A DNA stretch of 64,000 bases, from assembly GCF_002127325.2 (NCBI RefSeq), contig NC_035437.2, positions 112,732,821 to 112,796,820 on the forward strand. Direction: 5' to 3'. Shown piece by piece: positions 55,181 to 64,000 of the stretch (positions within the stretch are counted from its first letter, which is position 1; each line of letters begins with the position of its first letter). The notes beneath the pieces are model-generated. The model had not been told where the DNA came from. It was given only the letters and a program-made list of their open reading frames with translations, and did not search any database. Source of the DNA: Helianthus annuus (taxonomy: Eukaryota > Streptophyta > Magnoliopsida > Asterales > Asteraceae). The translations under genes were made by a program, and so were the position numbers.

Positions 55181-55320
55181 AGTCCCTGCGCGGACTTTTT
55201 GTTTCTGTACTCAGCCCCTGCGTGGGCTTGTCTTTTAAGTATTCTGCCCCTGCGTGGGCATGTCTTTAGTTGACCCCTACATGGCTTTGTTTGTTTGTAT
55301 TTCTCCCCTGCGTGGGCATG
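55181..55320 (+). repeat. Row of hairpins with a constant CTGCGT loop (E4b)
   Basis: AGTCC-CTGCGC-GGACT (55181-55196), AGCCC-CTGCGT-GGGCT (55213-55228) and TGCCC-CTGCGT-GGGCA (55245-55260) are perfect. Weaker units lie at 55273-55286 and 55303-55318. The stem changes in a paired manner while the loop is constant. The inverted copy E5 has the counterpart at 62060-62132. Confidence 0.8.
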
Positions 55321-56160
55321 TTATTTTGTAGAAGTCCCGTTTAGGGCAAATGTTGTACTGCTCAATTCTTATTAATGGATTGCCTTAAATTTAAATTTTC
55401 ATATTTACTTATTTTTAAATTATATGCATAAACATAAAGCATAAAATCAATAAAAAATAACATTCCTGTAAAAGATCTACCATTATATTAAAATGGCAAA
55501 ATCTAAAAAGGACAAGACCTAGCCATGTATCATCTTAAGACAAGGCCAAGTTGGTAGTTCCATAATTAAATTCAGATCCAATTTTACATCTCAATTTAGG
55601 ATTGTTCTGTGTTAATTATTAAAAGAATCTTAAAGGTAAAACCTAGCCTATATGTCACTGCAGACATGGCCAAGACGGTAAAACCTATCTAAAAGATTCC
55701 AATCCGTGTTACCATCTGTGAGTATGTTAATATTCTTGGCAAACTATGAATCGTTAAAGTCACACAGGCCATCCTTTGAAAGGGTTAATCTAAATTCCCT
55801 TATTTGAAATAATCATCCCTTAAGGATGAAGTGCCTACGGGCTATAATTAATGTCCTCTGAGACTAAAGACAGTGGTAGCCTATAACTTCCTGTCAAGAA
55901 AAGGTGATGAACTGTGGTTCAAACCTAAATACCTGGATGCTGTAAAATCCTGGTTTATAATTAAATTAAATTTGTCTGCGTGACTAGGCCTTATGTGCTA
56001 TTATTAATTTATAATTTAGGATGGTAATAAATATCCTACATGTATTGCAAATTAACCTAAAATGGCTAATTAAAACCATGGTTAATAAATTATAAAATAC
56101 TGTAAAAGCTTCTAAATAAAACCTTGCCCATTATTTTCTATATGTAGCATTTGAAGCTAC
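55321..56160 (+). other. E4b spacer between ORF0 and gag
   Basis: About 840 bp, AT-rich, no supported gene. Phrases recur in it, for instance ACCTAGCC...ATGT and GACA(A/T)GGCCAAG (55516-55548, 55640-55672), giving a diverged direct repeat of about 120 bp. It ends in TATATGTAGCATTTGAAGCTAC before the gag ATG. Confidence 0.55.
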
Positions 56161-57480
56161 ATGGCTGGGTCGGACGAAGTGAACAGTCGTCCGGTGGAGA
56201 ACCACGAGAATGCTAAAATATAGGTTACTGGGGCGGAATTGCAAGCATTAGTTGACAATGCTGTTTCAAAGGCTATGGAACGCCGGTATAGTGAATATAG
56301 TGGGACCCAAAGTAGGACCCTAAGTACACCACATTCCAAGCCTAAAACTCATTATGAGGCTCACAGCAAACCACCACCTACCCCACCTAAGTCTAAGAAA
56401 AATGAGTCTAAGAAAGATGATGACAGACATTCCTCCAACCAAAACAGTGTTCCCTTCAAGAAGATTGTGTTTGATGATGCACCACGTGCCAAGTCCTGTA
56501 TTTATAAATATTTTGTTTCTTGTAAACCCCGGGATTTTACTGGGGAGAAAGGGGCGGTGGATTGCATGACTTGGTTGGATGAGATGGACACGATGGTGGA
56601 TATAAGTGGTTGTGCGGAAAGGGACATTGTGAAGTTTGTGTCACAGTCTTTTAAAGGTGAAGCCCTAGCATGGTGGAGATCGTTGATTCAAGCAACCGGG
56701 AAGGTCCCATTCTACAGCATGTCGTGGGAACAATTTGTTACCCTCATCAAAGAAAACTATTGCCCTCAACATGAGGTTGAAAAAATAGAGTCTGATTTTC
56801 TATCTCTGGTTATGAAGAACCTGGATTGCCAGGCTTATCTCACGAGCTTCAATACTATGTCAAGATTGGTTCCTTATCTCTTGACCCCGGAACCCAAAAG
56901 AACTTCTCGTTTTATTGGGGTTTTGGCCCCAGAAATAAAGGCAAGCGTGAAGGCTTCTCGGCCCGCTACATTTAGATCCGCAGCTGATATATCTCTGTCC
57001 CTCACGTTGGACGCACTTAGACAGAGATCGCTGAGAAACACGGATGCGGAGAAAAGGAAACGTGAAGATGACAATTCACGTCGGTCAAATAAGAAGCACA
57101 GGGGAAACCATGACCACAAGAAGGGATCTGAAACCAAGAAAGATGGGCATCAATCTGGGGATAAGCCCAAATGTAAGGTTTGTAAGAAGCACCATTTTGG
57201 GAGGTGCAGGTTTGAGCAGAAATCCCAATCCCAGCCAAAGGTCTGTGGGATTTGAAAGTCCTCTAAGCACAGGACCCTCGACTGCAAAAAGCTGAAGGAT
57301 GCAACTTGCTACAGTTGCAATGAAAAGGGGCATATCAAGACCAATTGCCCAAAACTGGCAAAGAAAGCTGAGGAAGGGAAAAAGACCAATGCAAGGGTCT
57401 TTCAAATGAATGCACAGGAGGCTATCCAGAATGACAATGTCATAACAGGTACGTTTCTCATTAATGATGTTTACGCATGA
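56161..57480 (+). pseudogene. E4b gag and start of protease (broken)
   Basis: ATG 56161 is chosen because the frame continues through all gag motifs and the E5 homology breaks just there. In-frame stops: TAG 56221-56223, TGA 57253-57255 and TGA 57478-57480. The gag domain has LAWWRSLIQ near 56665. Lys/Arg-rich linker, then zinc fingers: CKVCKKHHFGRC-like near 57172, CGI*KSSKHRTLDC where the TGA replaces a Cys codon, and CYSCNEKGHIKTNC near 57308. The last stop lies directly before the protease motif [12 protein letters not shown]. Confidence 0.85.
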
Positions 57481-58620
57481 GTACTTTTTGATTCTGGAGC
57501 AGATAAATCCTTTGTAGATAATAAGTTTTGTGAGTTATTGAAACTGCCTGTTAAAGCCTTAAGTGTGAAGTATGAAGTGGAATTAGCTGATGGAACCATA
57601 GAAACAGCTTCGACTGTATTAGATGGATGTGTCATATCCATTAGGAACCACTCTTTTCCTTTGTCCTTATTACCTTTTAAGCTAGCCGGATTCGATATAG
57701 TGATAGGCATGGATTGGTTATCGCATAACCAAGCCAAGATTGTGTGCAGCAAGAAACAAGTGGTGATCAAGACTCCGTCTGGTAAACCACTTACCATTCA
57801 GGGAGATACTCAACATGGATTTCCTGAGCAAGTGGCTATGCTCAAGGCATCCAGATGTCTAAAGAAGGGTTGTGTCATCTATTTGGCACATGTAACTATT
57901 GATGAGAAAAAGCCTAAGATTGAAGATATACCAGTCATTTCTGACTACCCTGAAGTTTTCCTGGAAGAACTACCTGGTTTTCCACCAGACAGGCAAGTGG
58001 AATTCAGGATTGACATTATCCCCGGAGCTGCACCTGTTGCGAGAGCACCTTATAGGTTAGCACTAACAGAGATGAGGGAATTGAGAACGCAGCTAGATGA
58101 TTTGCTAGCCAAAGGTTTTATTAGACCTAGTTCGTCTCCATGGGGAGCACCAATCTTGTTCGTCAAGAAGAAAGATGGTTCGATGCGCTTATGCATCGAT
58201 TACCGTGAGCTTAATAAGGTCACTATCAAGAACAGGTATCCCTTACCCAGGATCGACGATCTGTTCGACCAGATACAGGGAGCAAGTTACTTTTCTAAGA
58301 TAGATCTCAGGTCAGGCTATCATCAATTGAAGGTCAAGGAAGAAGATGTACACAAAACTGCATTTAGGACTCGCTATGGTCATTACGAGTTTCTAGTGAT
58401 ACCTTTTGGGCTCACCAATGCACCTGCCGCATTCATGGATCTCATGAATCGCGTTTGCAAGCCTTACCTGGATAAATTTGTCATCATCTTCATCGATGAC
58501 ATCCTCATCTACTCAAAGAGCCAAGCTGACCACGAGAAACATCTCCACTGCATTCTAAAACTGCTACATCAAGAAAAGCTATATGCCAAATTCTCTAAGT
58601 TGAATTTTGGCTTCGTGAAG
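57481..58620 (+). pseudogene. E4b protease and first part of reverse transcriptase
   Basis: Same frame as gag. [11 protein letters not shown] near 57487; [12 protein letters not shown] near 57689; RT with [19 protein letters not shown] near 58202 and FIDDILIYS near 58490. A single-base deletion near 58600 (in the KFSK-C-EF segment, intact in E4a as KFSKCEF) shifts the frame. The substitution in [10 protein letters not shown] (VMPFG in E4a) is conservative. Confidence 0.88.
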
Positions 58621-60749
58621 TCCAGTTCCTTGGACATGTTGTGAGTAAGCGTGGTATCCAAGTGGATCCCGCAAAAATTGAAGCTATTATGAATTGGCAA
58701 GAGCCTAAGATGCCTACGGAGATTCGCAGTTTCCTAGGATTGGCAGGGTACTACAGACGCTTTATCGAAAACTTCTCAAGAATTGCAGCACCCCTGACTT
58801 TACTCACTCGCAAGAATAGTAAGTTCGATTGGGGGCCTAAGCAGCAAGAATCCTTCGATATTTTGAAGCAGAAGTTGAGCAATGCTCCCGTACTGACATT
58901 GCTTAATGGGATTGATGAGTTTGTAGTTTACTGTGATGCATCACACGCCGGGATATGGTGTGTGTTAATGCAGAAAGGCAAAGTCATTGCCTACACTTCA
59001 CGACAGTTGAAAGTGCACGAAAAGAACTACACCATCCATGATTTGGAGCTAGGTGCCGTTGTATTTGCACTGAAGCTTTGGAGACACTATCTGTGTGGGA
59101 CTAAGTATGTGATATACTCTGATCACAAAAGCCTTCAACACTTGTTCAATCAGAAGGACTTGAACATGAGACAGCGACACTGGATGGAAACTCTGAATGA
59201 TTATGATTGTGAAATAAGATACCATCCAGGCAAGGCCAATGTAGTTGCAGACGCCTTAAGTAGAAAAGAAAGAGTGAAGCCAATAAGAATCAATGCCAAG
59301 AGCATTGAAATTAAAAATAGCTTAAATGAAAGGTTGTTAGCAGCGCAGAAGGAAGCTGTTTTAGAAGCTAACTACCCTGATGAAAAGCTAGGGGTAACTG
59401 AAGAACAGTTATCCTACGGCAAGGACGGAATCTTAAGATTAAGTGGGCGAATATGGGTTCCTGTCTATGGTGGACTTCGGGATGTTATCCTCCAGGAAGC
59501 CCACAGTTCCAAATATTCCGTTCATCCTGGAGCTGACAAGATGTACCAGGATTTAAAGGCAAATTATTGGTGGATAGGCTTGAAGAAGTCTATAGCTGCC
59601 TATGTAGCTAAATGTCTGACGTGTGCTCAAGTCAAGGCTGAACACCAGAAACCGTCAGGTTTGCTACAACTGCCTGAAATTCCCACTTGGAAATGGGAAA
59701 TGGTAACAATGGATTTCATTACCAAATTACCAAAAATGAAGAAGGGAAATGATACTATATGGGTCATAGTTGACAGACTGACTAAGTCAGCACATTTCCT
59801 ACCCATTAAGGAGACTTATAGCTCCGACATGTTAGCCCAACTGTACGTGGATAAGATTGTATCTTTACATGGCGTACCAGTATCTATTATCTCTGATAGG
59901 GATACTAGATACACATCACATTTTTGGAAAAGTTTCCAACAGTCTCTGGGCACGCAATTGAATTTTAGTACGGCTTACCATCCTCAGACGGATGGGCAGA
60001 GTGAGCGTACCATCCAGACTCTTGAAGACATGCTTCGTGCATGTGTAATTGATTTAGGAGGTAGCTGGGATAAGAACCTACCTTTGGTCGAGTTCTCCTA
60101 CAACAATAGCTACCATACCAGCATTCAGGCTGCACCTTTTGAGGCACTATATGGTAGAAAATGCAGAACACCCATCTGTTGGGCAGAAGTAGGAGACACT
60201 CAATTATCAAGTCCTGATATAGTCTTTGAGACAACGGACAAGATTGTCCAGATTTGTGACCGCCTAAAAGCTGCCCGGGATAGGCAGAAGAGCTATGCTG
60301 ATAAAAGGCGGAAACCTCTCAAGTTTGAGGTTGGTGATAAAGTTCTGCTTAAAGTATCACCTTGGATAGGGGTGATGCGATTTGGCAAGTAAGGTAAGTT
60401 AAGCCCGAGGTATATAGGACCATTCGAGATCATCGAATGTGTAGGGTCAGTGTCTTATAAGTTAAACTTACTGGAAGAGCTCAGTGGTATTCATAATGTA
60501 TTCCACATCTGCAATCTGAAGAAATGTTTAGCTGATGAATCGCTAGTCATACCACATACAGATGTGCACATAGATGAGAGCTTGAAATTTGTGGAAAAAC
60601 CTGTGTCGATTGAGGATCGACAGGTAAAGAAGCTTCGAAGGAAGCTTGTGCCTATTGTCAAGGTGAAATGGGATGCCCGTAGAGGTCCCGAATATACGTG
60701 GGAGTTAGAGTCCACAATGAAAGAAAAATACCCTCAATTATTTTCATAA
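58621..60749 (+). pseudogene. E4b rest of RT, RNase H, integrase and chromodomain-like tail
   Basis: Continues in the shifted frame. RNase H ([11 protein letters not shown] near 58931; the Gly-Met-Gly of E4a has become Gly-Ile-Trp), integrase zinc region ([12 protein letters not shown] near 59614), and core ([11 protein letters not shown] near 59699, [12 protein letters not shown] near 59884, [14 protein letters not shown] near 59995). A Lys codon has become TAA at 60390-60392 (FGK*GKL), after which the same frame resumes into the tail ([21 protein letters not shown]), ending at TAA 60747-60749. Fewer breaks than E4a in this part. Confidence 0.88.
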
Positions 60750-60785
60750 ATCTCGAGGTTGAGATTTCTTTTAAGGGGGTGAGGA
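60748..60785 (+). other. E4b pre-PPT stem-loop and polypurine tract
   Basis: AAATCTC-GAGGTT-GAGATTT (60748-60767), then TTAAGGGGGTGAGGA before the LTR, with one base changed in the tract relative to E4a. Confidence 0.8.
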
Positions 60786-61292
60786 TGTAACACCTTGAAA
60801 ATTTATGTCCATTAATGTATTGATACGTGTCATGTACTCGAACGTGTGAAAGAATACTTTAAAGGGGCTAAAGTTGACAAACAGGGAAACTATGTGAATA
60901 TAAGGGTCCAAAGTGTCAACAATGGATAATTATATTTTAAAATAGCCCTACAAGATGTTTATACCCTTACACGAATAAATCATGGATCATACGAAACTAA
61001 TTGTGAAAGGAAGTGAGGAATTACAAACTACAAGGGCTAAATGTGTCAACATGTTAAAATATACCTCTGAGTGACCTTTTAGCCAACCCGAAGTTTTGTA
61101 ACAATTAAATTATGCTCACAAGAATAAGTGATAAAAATTTCACAAGGTTTCGATAATGTATGAGAAAGTTGTGCTAACATTCGTATGTAAGGGGTTAAAA
61201 GTGTAAATATCACAATTCATTATTCGGAAGCCTTCCTCAAGTGTTCAAAACTTTCCAATGCATGGCCACACTCTCTAGGACACCCCAGACCT
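60786..61292 (+). repeat. E4b 3' LTR, truncated after 507 bp
   Basis: Matches 50126-50632 with about eight differences, then stops abruptly after CCCCAGACCT. What follows belongs to the inverted element E5. No target duplication is visible at the junction. Confidence 0.88.
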
Positions 61293-62059
61293 GTGAAGCA
61301 TGGATGCTGTATAACATATGACAACAATTTATTCAGTGGTCAATTATGGAATCATCATTTTCGGTGATTCATTAACCTTGGTAGAATAGACCATATTGGT
61401 TAATTTGTTAATCAGATTTATTTAAACTTTTTATCATAATTATTCCCAGTTATAAAACCATTAAGGATATTAAGGTGGCACAAAGGCCTTGTCAAAAGGA
61501 CAGTTTTTAACTTATAAGCCATGATCTTATTGGATCGAGGCATTAAGGTTTGAACATAGTTCTTCACCTTTCTTGACGGGGAGTCATAGACTACTACTGT
61601 CGTTTGTTATGCAGTTGAAATAGTTTGACCCAAAGGCAAAACAATGGCATCATATAGTGGATACTTTAATATGATCATCTCATTTGATGATATCAGTCAT
61701 GATTCTCTAGATCATTTGGCTAGATAAGGAATTAGAAGAATCCAAATTTTATGATGACTAGTGTGATTTTCTCGAACCACATTTGCCAAGAGTGCTAACA
61801 TGTTCTTAGATGTTAGCAAGGATTTATCATCTTAAGAAGGCTTAACCATCATGGTCATGTCTATAATGACATATAGGCTAGGTTATACCTTTAAGATTAT
61901 CTTGAGATTTATTGGTAGATCAATTATAAATTGAAATGATAGTTTAATCAATGATACAATGTATATGTATATTTATGTAATTTCAAAAGGAAATTTCTCA
62001 TAAATAGTCCTAAGAATTACAATAACTTGCCCTAAACGGATCTTCAAATAAATAAACTT
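61293..62059 (-). other. E5 spacer between hairpins and lost gag
   Basis: AT-rich, no gene. Diverged counterpart of the E4b spacer 55321-56160, recognisable by shared words such as GACATGGCC/GACCATGATGG and by its two ends. Confidence 0.5.
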
Positions 62060-62132
62060 GTCCACACAGGGACTAAATAAGAAACAAGTCCACGCAGGGA
62101 CTAATACTTAAAAGAAATGTCCACGCAGAGAC
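62060..62132 (-). repeat. Row of hairpins with constant loop (E5)
   Basis: In plus letters: GTCC-ACACAG-GGAC (62060-62073), AGTCC-ACGCAG-GGACT (62087-62102) and GTCC-ACGCAG-AGAC (62119-62132, one G-U pair as RNA). On the minus strand the loops read CTGTGT and CTGCGT, matching E4b at 55181-55320. Confidence 0.75.
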
Positions 62133-62173
62133 TTAATTGAAATAGAAATTACAAAATGATAAATAAGGGTCTT

Positions 62174-63394
62174 TAATGATCTTTCTTCTTCTTCCCTTTG
62201 ATGAAGTTTGCCAAACCCTTAAGAAATTTGCTGTGACTTCTATCCCTTTCTTCCACCCTTTGTTCCACCTCTTGCAACCTTTGGAGAATTTCTTGTTGCT
62301 GCGGTTGTTGAAGTGGAAGTTGAGGTTGCTGCTGCTACTGAGGTTGTGGAGGTGGCGGGTATTGATACCCATAAGCAGGGTACCCAGTTGGGTACGCGGG
62401 TGGAAAAGGCGAGGGGTAGAGAGCATTAAAATTTGTTGCCTCAATGTATGGGTCGATAGCAGGTGCATGATAGTTATAACCCGAGTAAGCTTGTGGCTCA
62501 AACGGGTTGTAACCAGTTGTAATCTGGGTAAGCAGGGATTGGGTTTTCATAACCCATAGGTGGTGGTGGTGGTGCAGGAGTGACCGGTGCAGAGTCGACT
62601 TCTGAAACAATGTTTGTAGGCCTGCCCATTTGTGGGTCTTCAAAGATGGGAGGATAGTTGCTGGAATGTTGTGGGGTGCTAAAATGGAAACCCCCTCGCA
62701 CAGATATCTGTGCGCTTCTCCTTCGCCTCGATGGTTCTGGTGGCGGAGACTGTTCTGGTGTTGGCGGTGGCGGTGGCGTGACCGCCTGGAAGTGTGGGTA
62801 CTCAGAGGGAGCCTGCTGTGGTGGAGGTGAATTGTGGTGAGGGGGAGTAAACTCCCACTTGTTGGTGCTCCACCTTTCGGCCCATAAATCGGGGCCTCTG
62901 TATGGCGATCCTGTAAAAGAAGAACCGCTAGAAATTTCTATGGGATGCGTAGGCGTCCCAGAAGGTGGCATGACGGGATCTGGATCGTGGTCCACATCCA
63001 TATCCTGATATTCAGGAAAGTGATCTGCTGGCCCCAATGGGTTATGACCCACTGGTTCATTAATTTGGTCAATAGGGTTAAAACGACTCTGAAAATAAGG
63101 AGTGGGGTTTTGGAAAGAATGGTGGGAACCTGATCGTTGCAAAGAATGGTGCGGATGACGCGAGTCCTGAGGCTCTTCTTCTTGTTGTGGTCCAAAAGGG
63201 TTATGGTAAGAGGGCGAAGAACTGAGCGAAACGGAACGTCTCGCTGGCTCAAGGTAAGTCCTCCAACCGGGATGTGGGTCGGAGCTGTAAGTCACAAAAG
63301 GAGTTCGTCTATGCAAAGGCCCTGCTTCGTGATCATGCCTTCATCTCATTGGTGCCTTGCCTCATCCTCCTCGTCCTCAGATTCTGGGTGGCAT
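62174..63394 (-). pseudogene. E5 ORF0: Pro-rich protein homologous to E4b ORF0 (broken)
   Basis: The ATG homologous to the E4b start is at 63392-63394 but runs into a stop. The main open stretch is 63316-62498 (272 codons). It is followed by a frameshift near 62510, a TAG near 62336 and the homologous C-terminal end at TAA 62174-62176. Shared blocks with E4b: HRRTP, RRSVSLSSSPSY, RSGSHHSFQNPTP against RSNSHHSFGDPTP, FQSRFNP, EPVG-NPLGP-DHF, GTP-HPIEIS, GSPY, TPPPPP, RRRRS, SVRGG, NPIPAY, and a Lys-rich end (FIKGKKKKDH). Acidic DMDVDHDPDP takes the place of the E4b acidic stretch. Conservation over the full length in two diverged copies argues for a real protein. Function unknown. Confidence 0.68.
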
Positions 63395-63556
63395 GTTTAG
63401 TATGTAGTCCTGTCAAAACAAGAAAAACAAGCAAAATATATAAACCAAATAAGATTAAGATTAATCTTAGGTCATTTTCCTAGACTCGGAAGTCAAGGAA
63501 TGTGCTACTGCGTCATTAAGATTAAACAGAAAGGTTAGTGTTTAATTCACTCAATG

Positions 63557-63573
63557 TTAGCTCTGATACAAAG
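63557..63573 (-). other. E5 primer-binding site (altered)
   Basis: The minus strand reads TTGTATCAGAGCTAA after the LTR end GGTGTGACA. One base differs from TGGTATCAGAGC. Confidence 0.7.
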
Positions 63574-63574
63574 C

Positions 63575-64000
63575 TGTCACACCCCGATATTTCGACATAT
63601 TACTAGTGGGCCCGGTGAGGAGTATCGTGACGTAGTTGATATAATCATAGTCAAATATACACAGTTTATAGCACAGCGGAAGTCTTGGTAGAAATTACTA
63701 TTACAAACCGAAATGTAAAGTACGAATAAAATAATTTACAGACGGTTGTAAGATAGGATCCATAGGCGGATCTAAAATATAATACAAAAACTTGTTCAAC
63801 TGACTTAAGGCATACGAACTTGCAAGATTCACTAATCACGCCCAGAAGCTCCTAGCCAATTACGAGTAGTACCTGCCACTTAGCCTTTTTGAAAATACGT
63901 CAGTTTACACTTGTAAATACAATTAACTTACTCATTTGAAAACATTTATGAAAATTGATTTAAATGCACAAGGCACAAATATTCTTTTATAACTTGGGAC
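63575..64000 (-). repeat. E5 5' LTR, partial, running off the window
   Basis: On the minus strand it ends ...ATATCGGGGTGTGACA. It matches the end of the E4 LTR (53300-53710) in reverse, for example the CAACTACGTCAC and GGCCCACCGG blocks, with many differences. It is a related but distinct subfamily. Confidence 0.78.

Larger units (their letters stand above)
61293..63574 (-). mobile_element. E5: inverted, truncated relative of E4b (5' internal part)
   Basis: In minus orientation it has the order PBS, leader, ORF0, hairpin row, spacer. It matches 53711-56160 in order and partly in sequence. It ends at 61293, whose complement ACAGCATCCATGCTTCAC corresponds to the bases right before the E4b gag ATG. 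Gag and pol are absent here. Together with E4b it makes a large inverted repeat with about 5 kb between the arms. Confidence 0.8.

Overview
This window is a block of nested plant LTR retrotransposons. I found no host gene, rRNA, tRNA or bacterial-type operon. Every long reading frame belongs to a transposable element, and nearly every element is broken. The primer-binding sites (TGGTATCAGAGC, initiator-tRNA-Met type), the Ty3/gypsy polyproteins ending in a chromodomain-like tail, the Sirevirus-like gag, and the Mutator- and hAT-type MITEs point to a flowering plant. I suspect Asteraceae, because the families resemble ones I associate with lettuce, sunflower and Artemisia, but this is recollection and not a search result.

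Layout. 1-26427: a minus-strand tandem array of a large non-coding LTR element (called LARD here: LTR about 3.19 kb, internal about 2.88 kb), arranged internal(partial)-LTR-internal-LTR-internal-LTR. A young, nearly complete Ty3/gypsy chromovirus (E1, 4034-13824, TSD GAACT) sits inside one internal region, and a 737-bp Mutator-type MITE sits inside the last LTR. 26428-29507: AT-rich sequence with a small copia-type LTR fragment, a GTTCG-rich repeat and what looks like the 3' tail of an Athila/Tat-type element. 29508-46857: a second, older chromovirus (E2). It carries a hAT-type MITE in its 5' LTR, and its integrase is split by a minus-strand gag-only copia/Sirevirus-like element (E3, 37432-43307, TSD CTTTA). 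46858-47407: the rest of the Athila/Tat-like tail and the head of its LTR. 47408-61292: a tandem pair of a third chromovirus family (E4). A truncated pol (E4a) is followed by a full LTR that also serves as the 5' LTR of a second copy (E4b) carrying an extra ORF upstream of gag. 61293-64000: the 5' part of a related element in inverted orientation (E5), running off the window.

How the parts work together. In each full element the LTR supplies promoter and polyadenylation signals, the PBS primes minus-strand DNA synthesis, gag forms the particle, the protease-reverse transcriptase-RNase H-integrase polyprotein copies and integrates the element, and the chromodomain-like tail probably steers integration. 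LARD and E3 lack pol and would need these enzymes from other elements.

The most interesting signals are structural. Short inverted repeats whose stems differ between copies but stay paired recur in several families: in the LTRs, just before the polypurine tracts, in the LARD internal region, and between ORF0 and gag of E4/E5. The second is the proline-rich ORF0, seen at the same place in two E4-type copies. The third is a candidate 87-bp intron near the start of the E1 gag.
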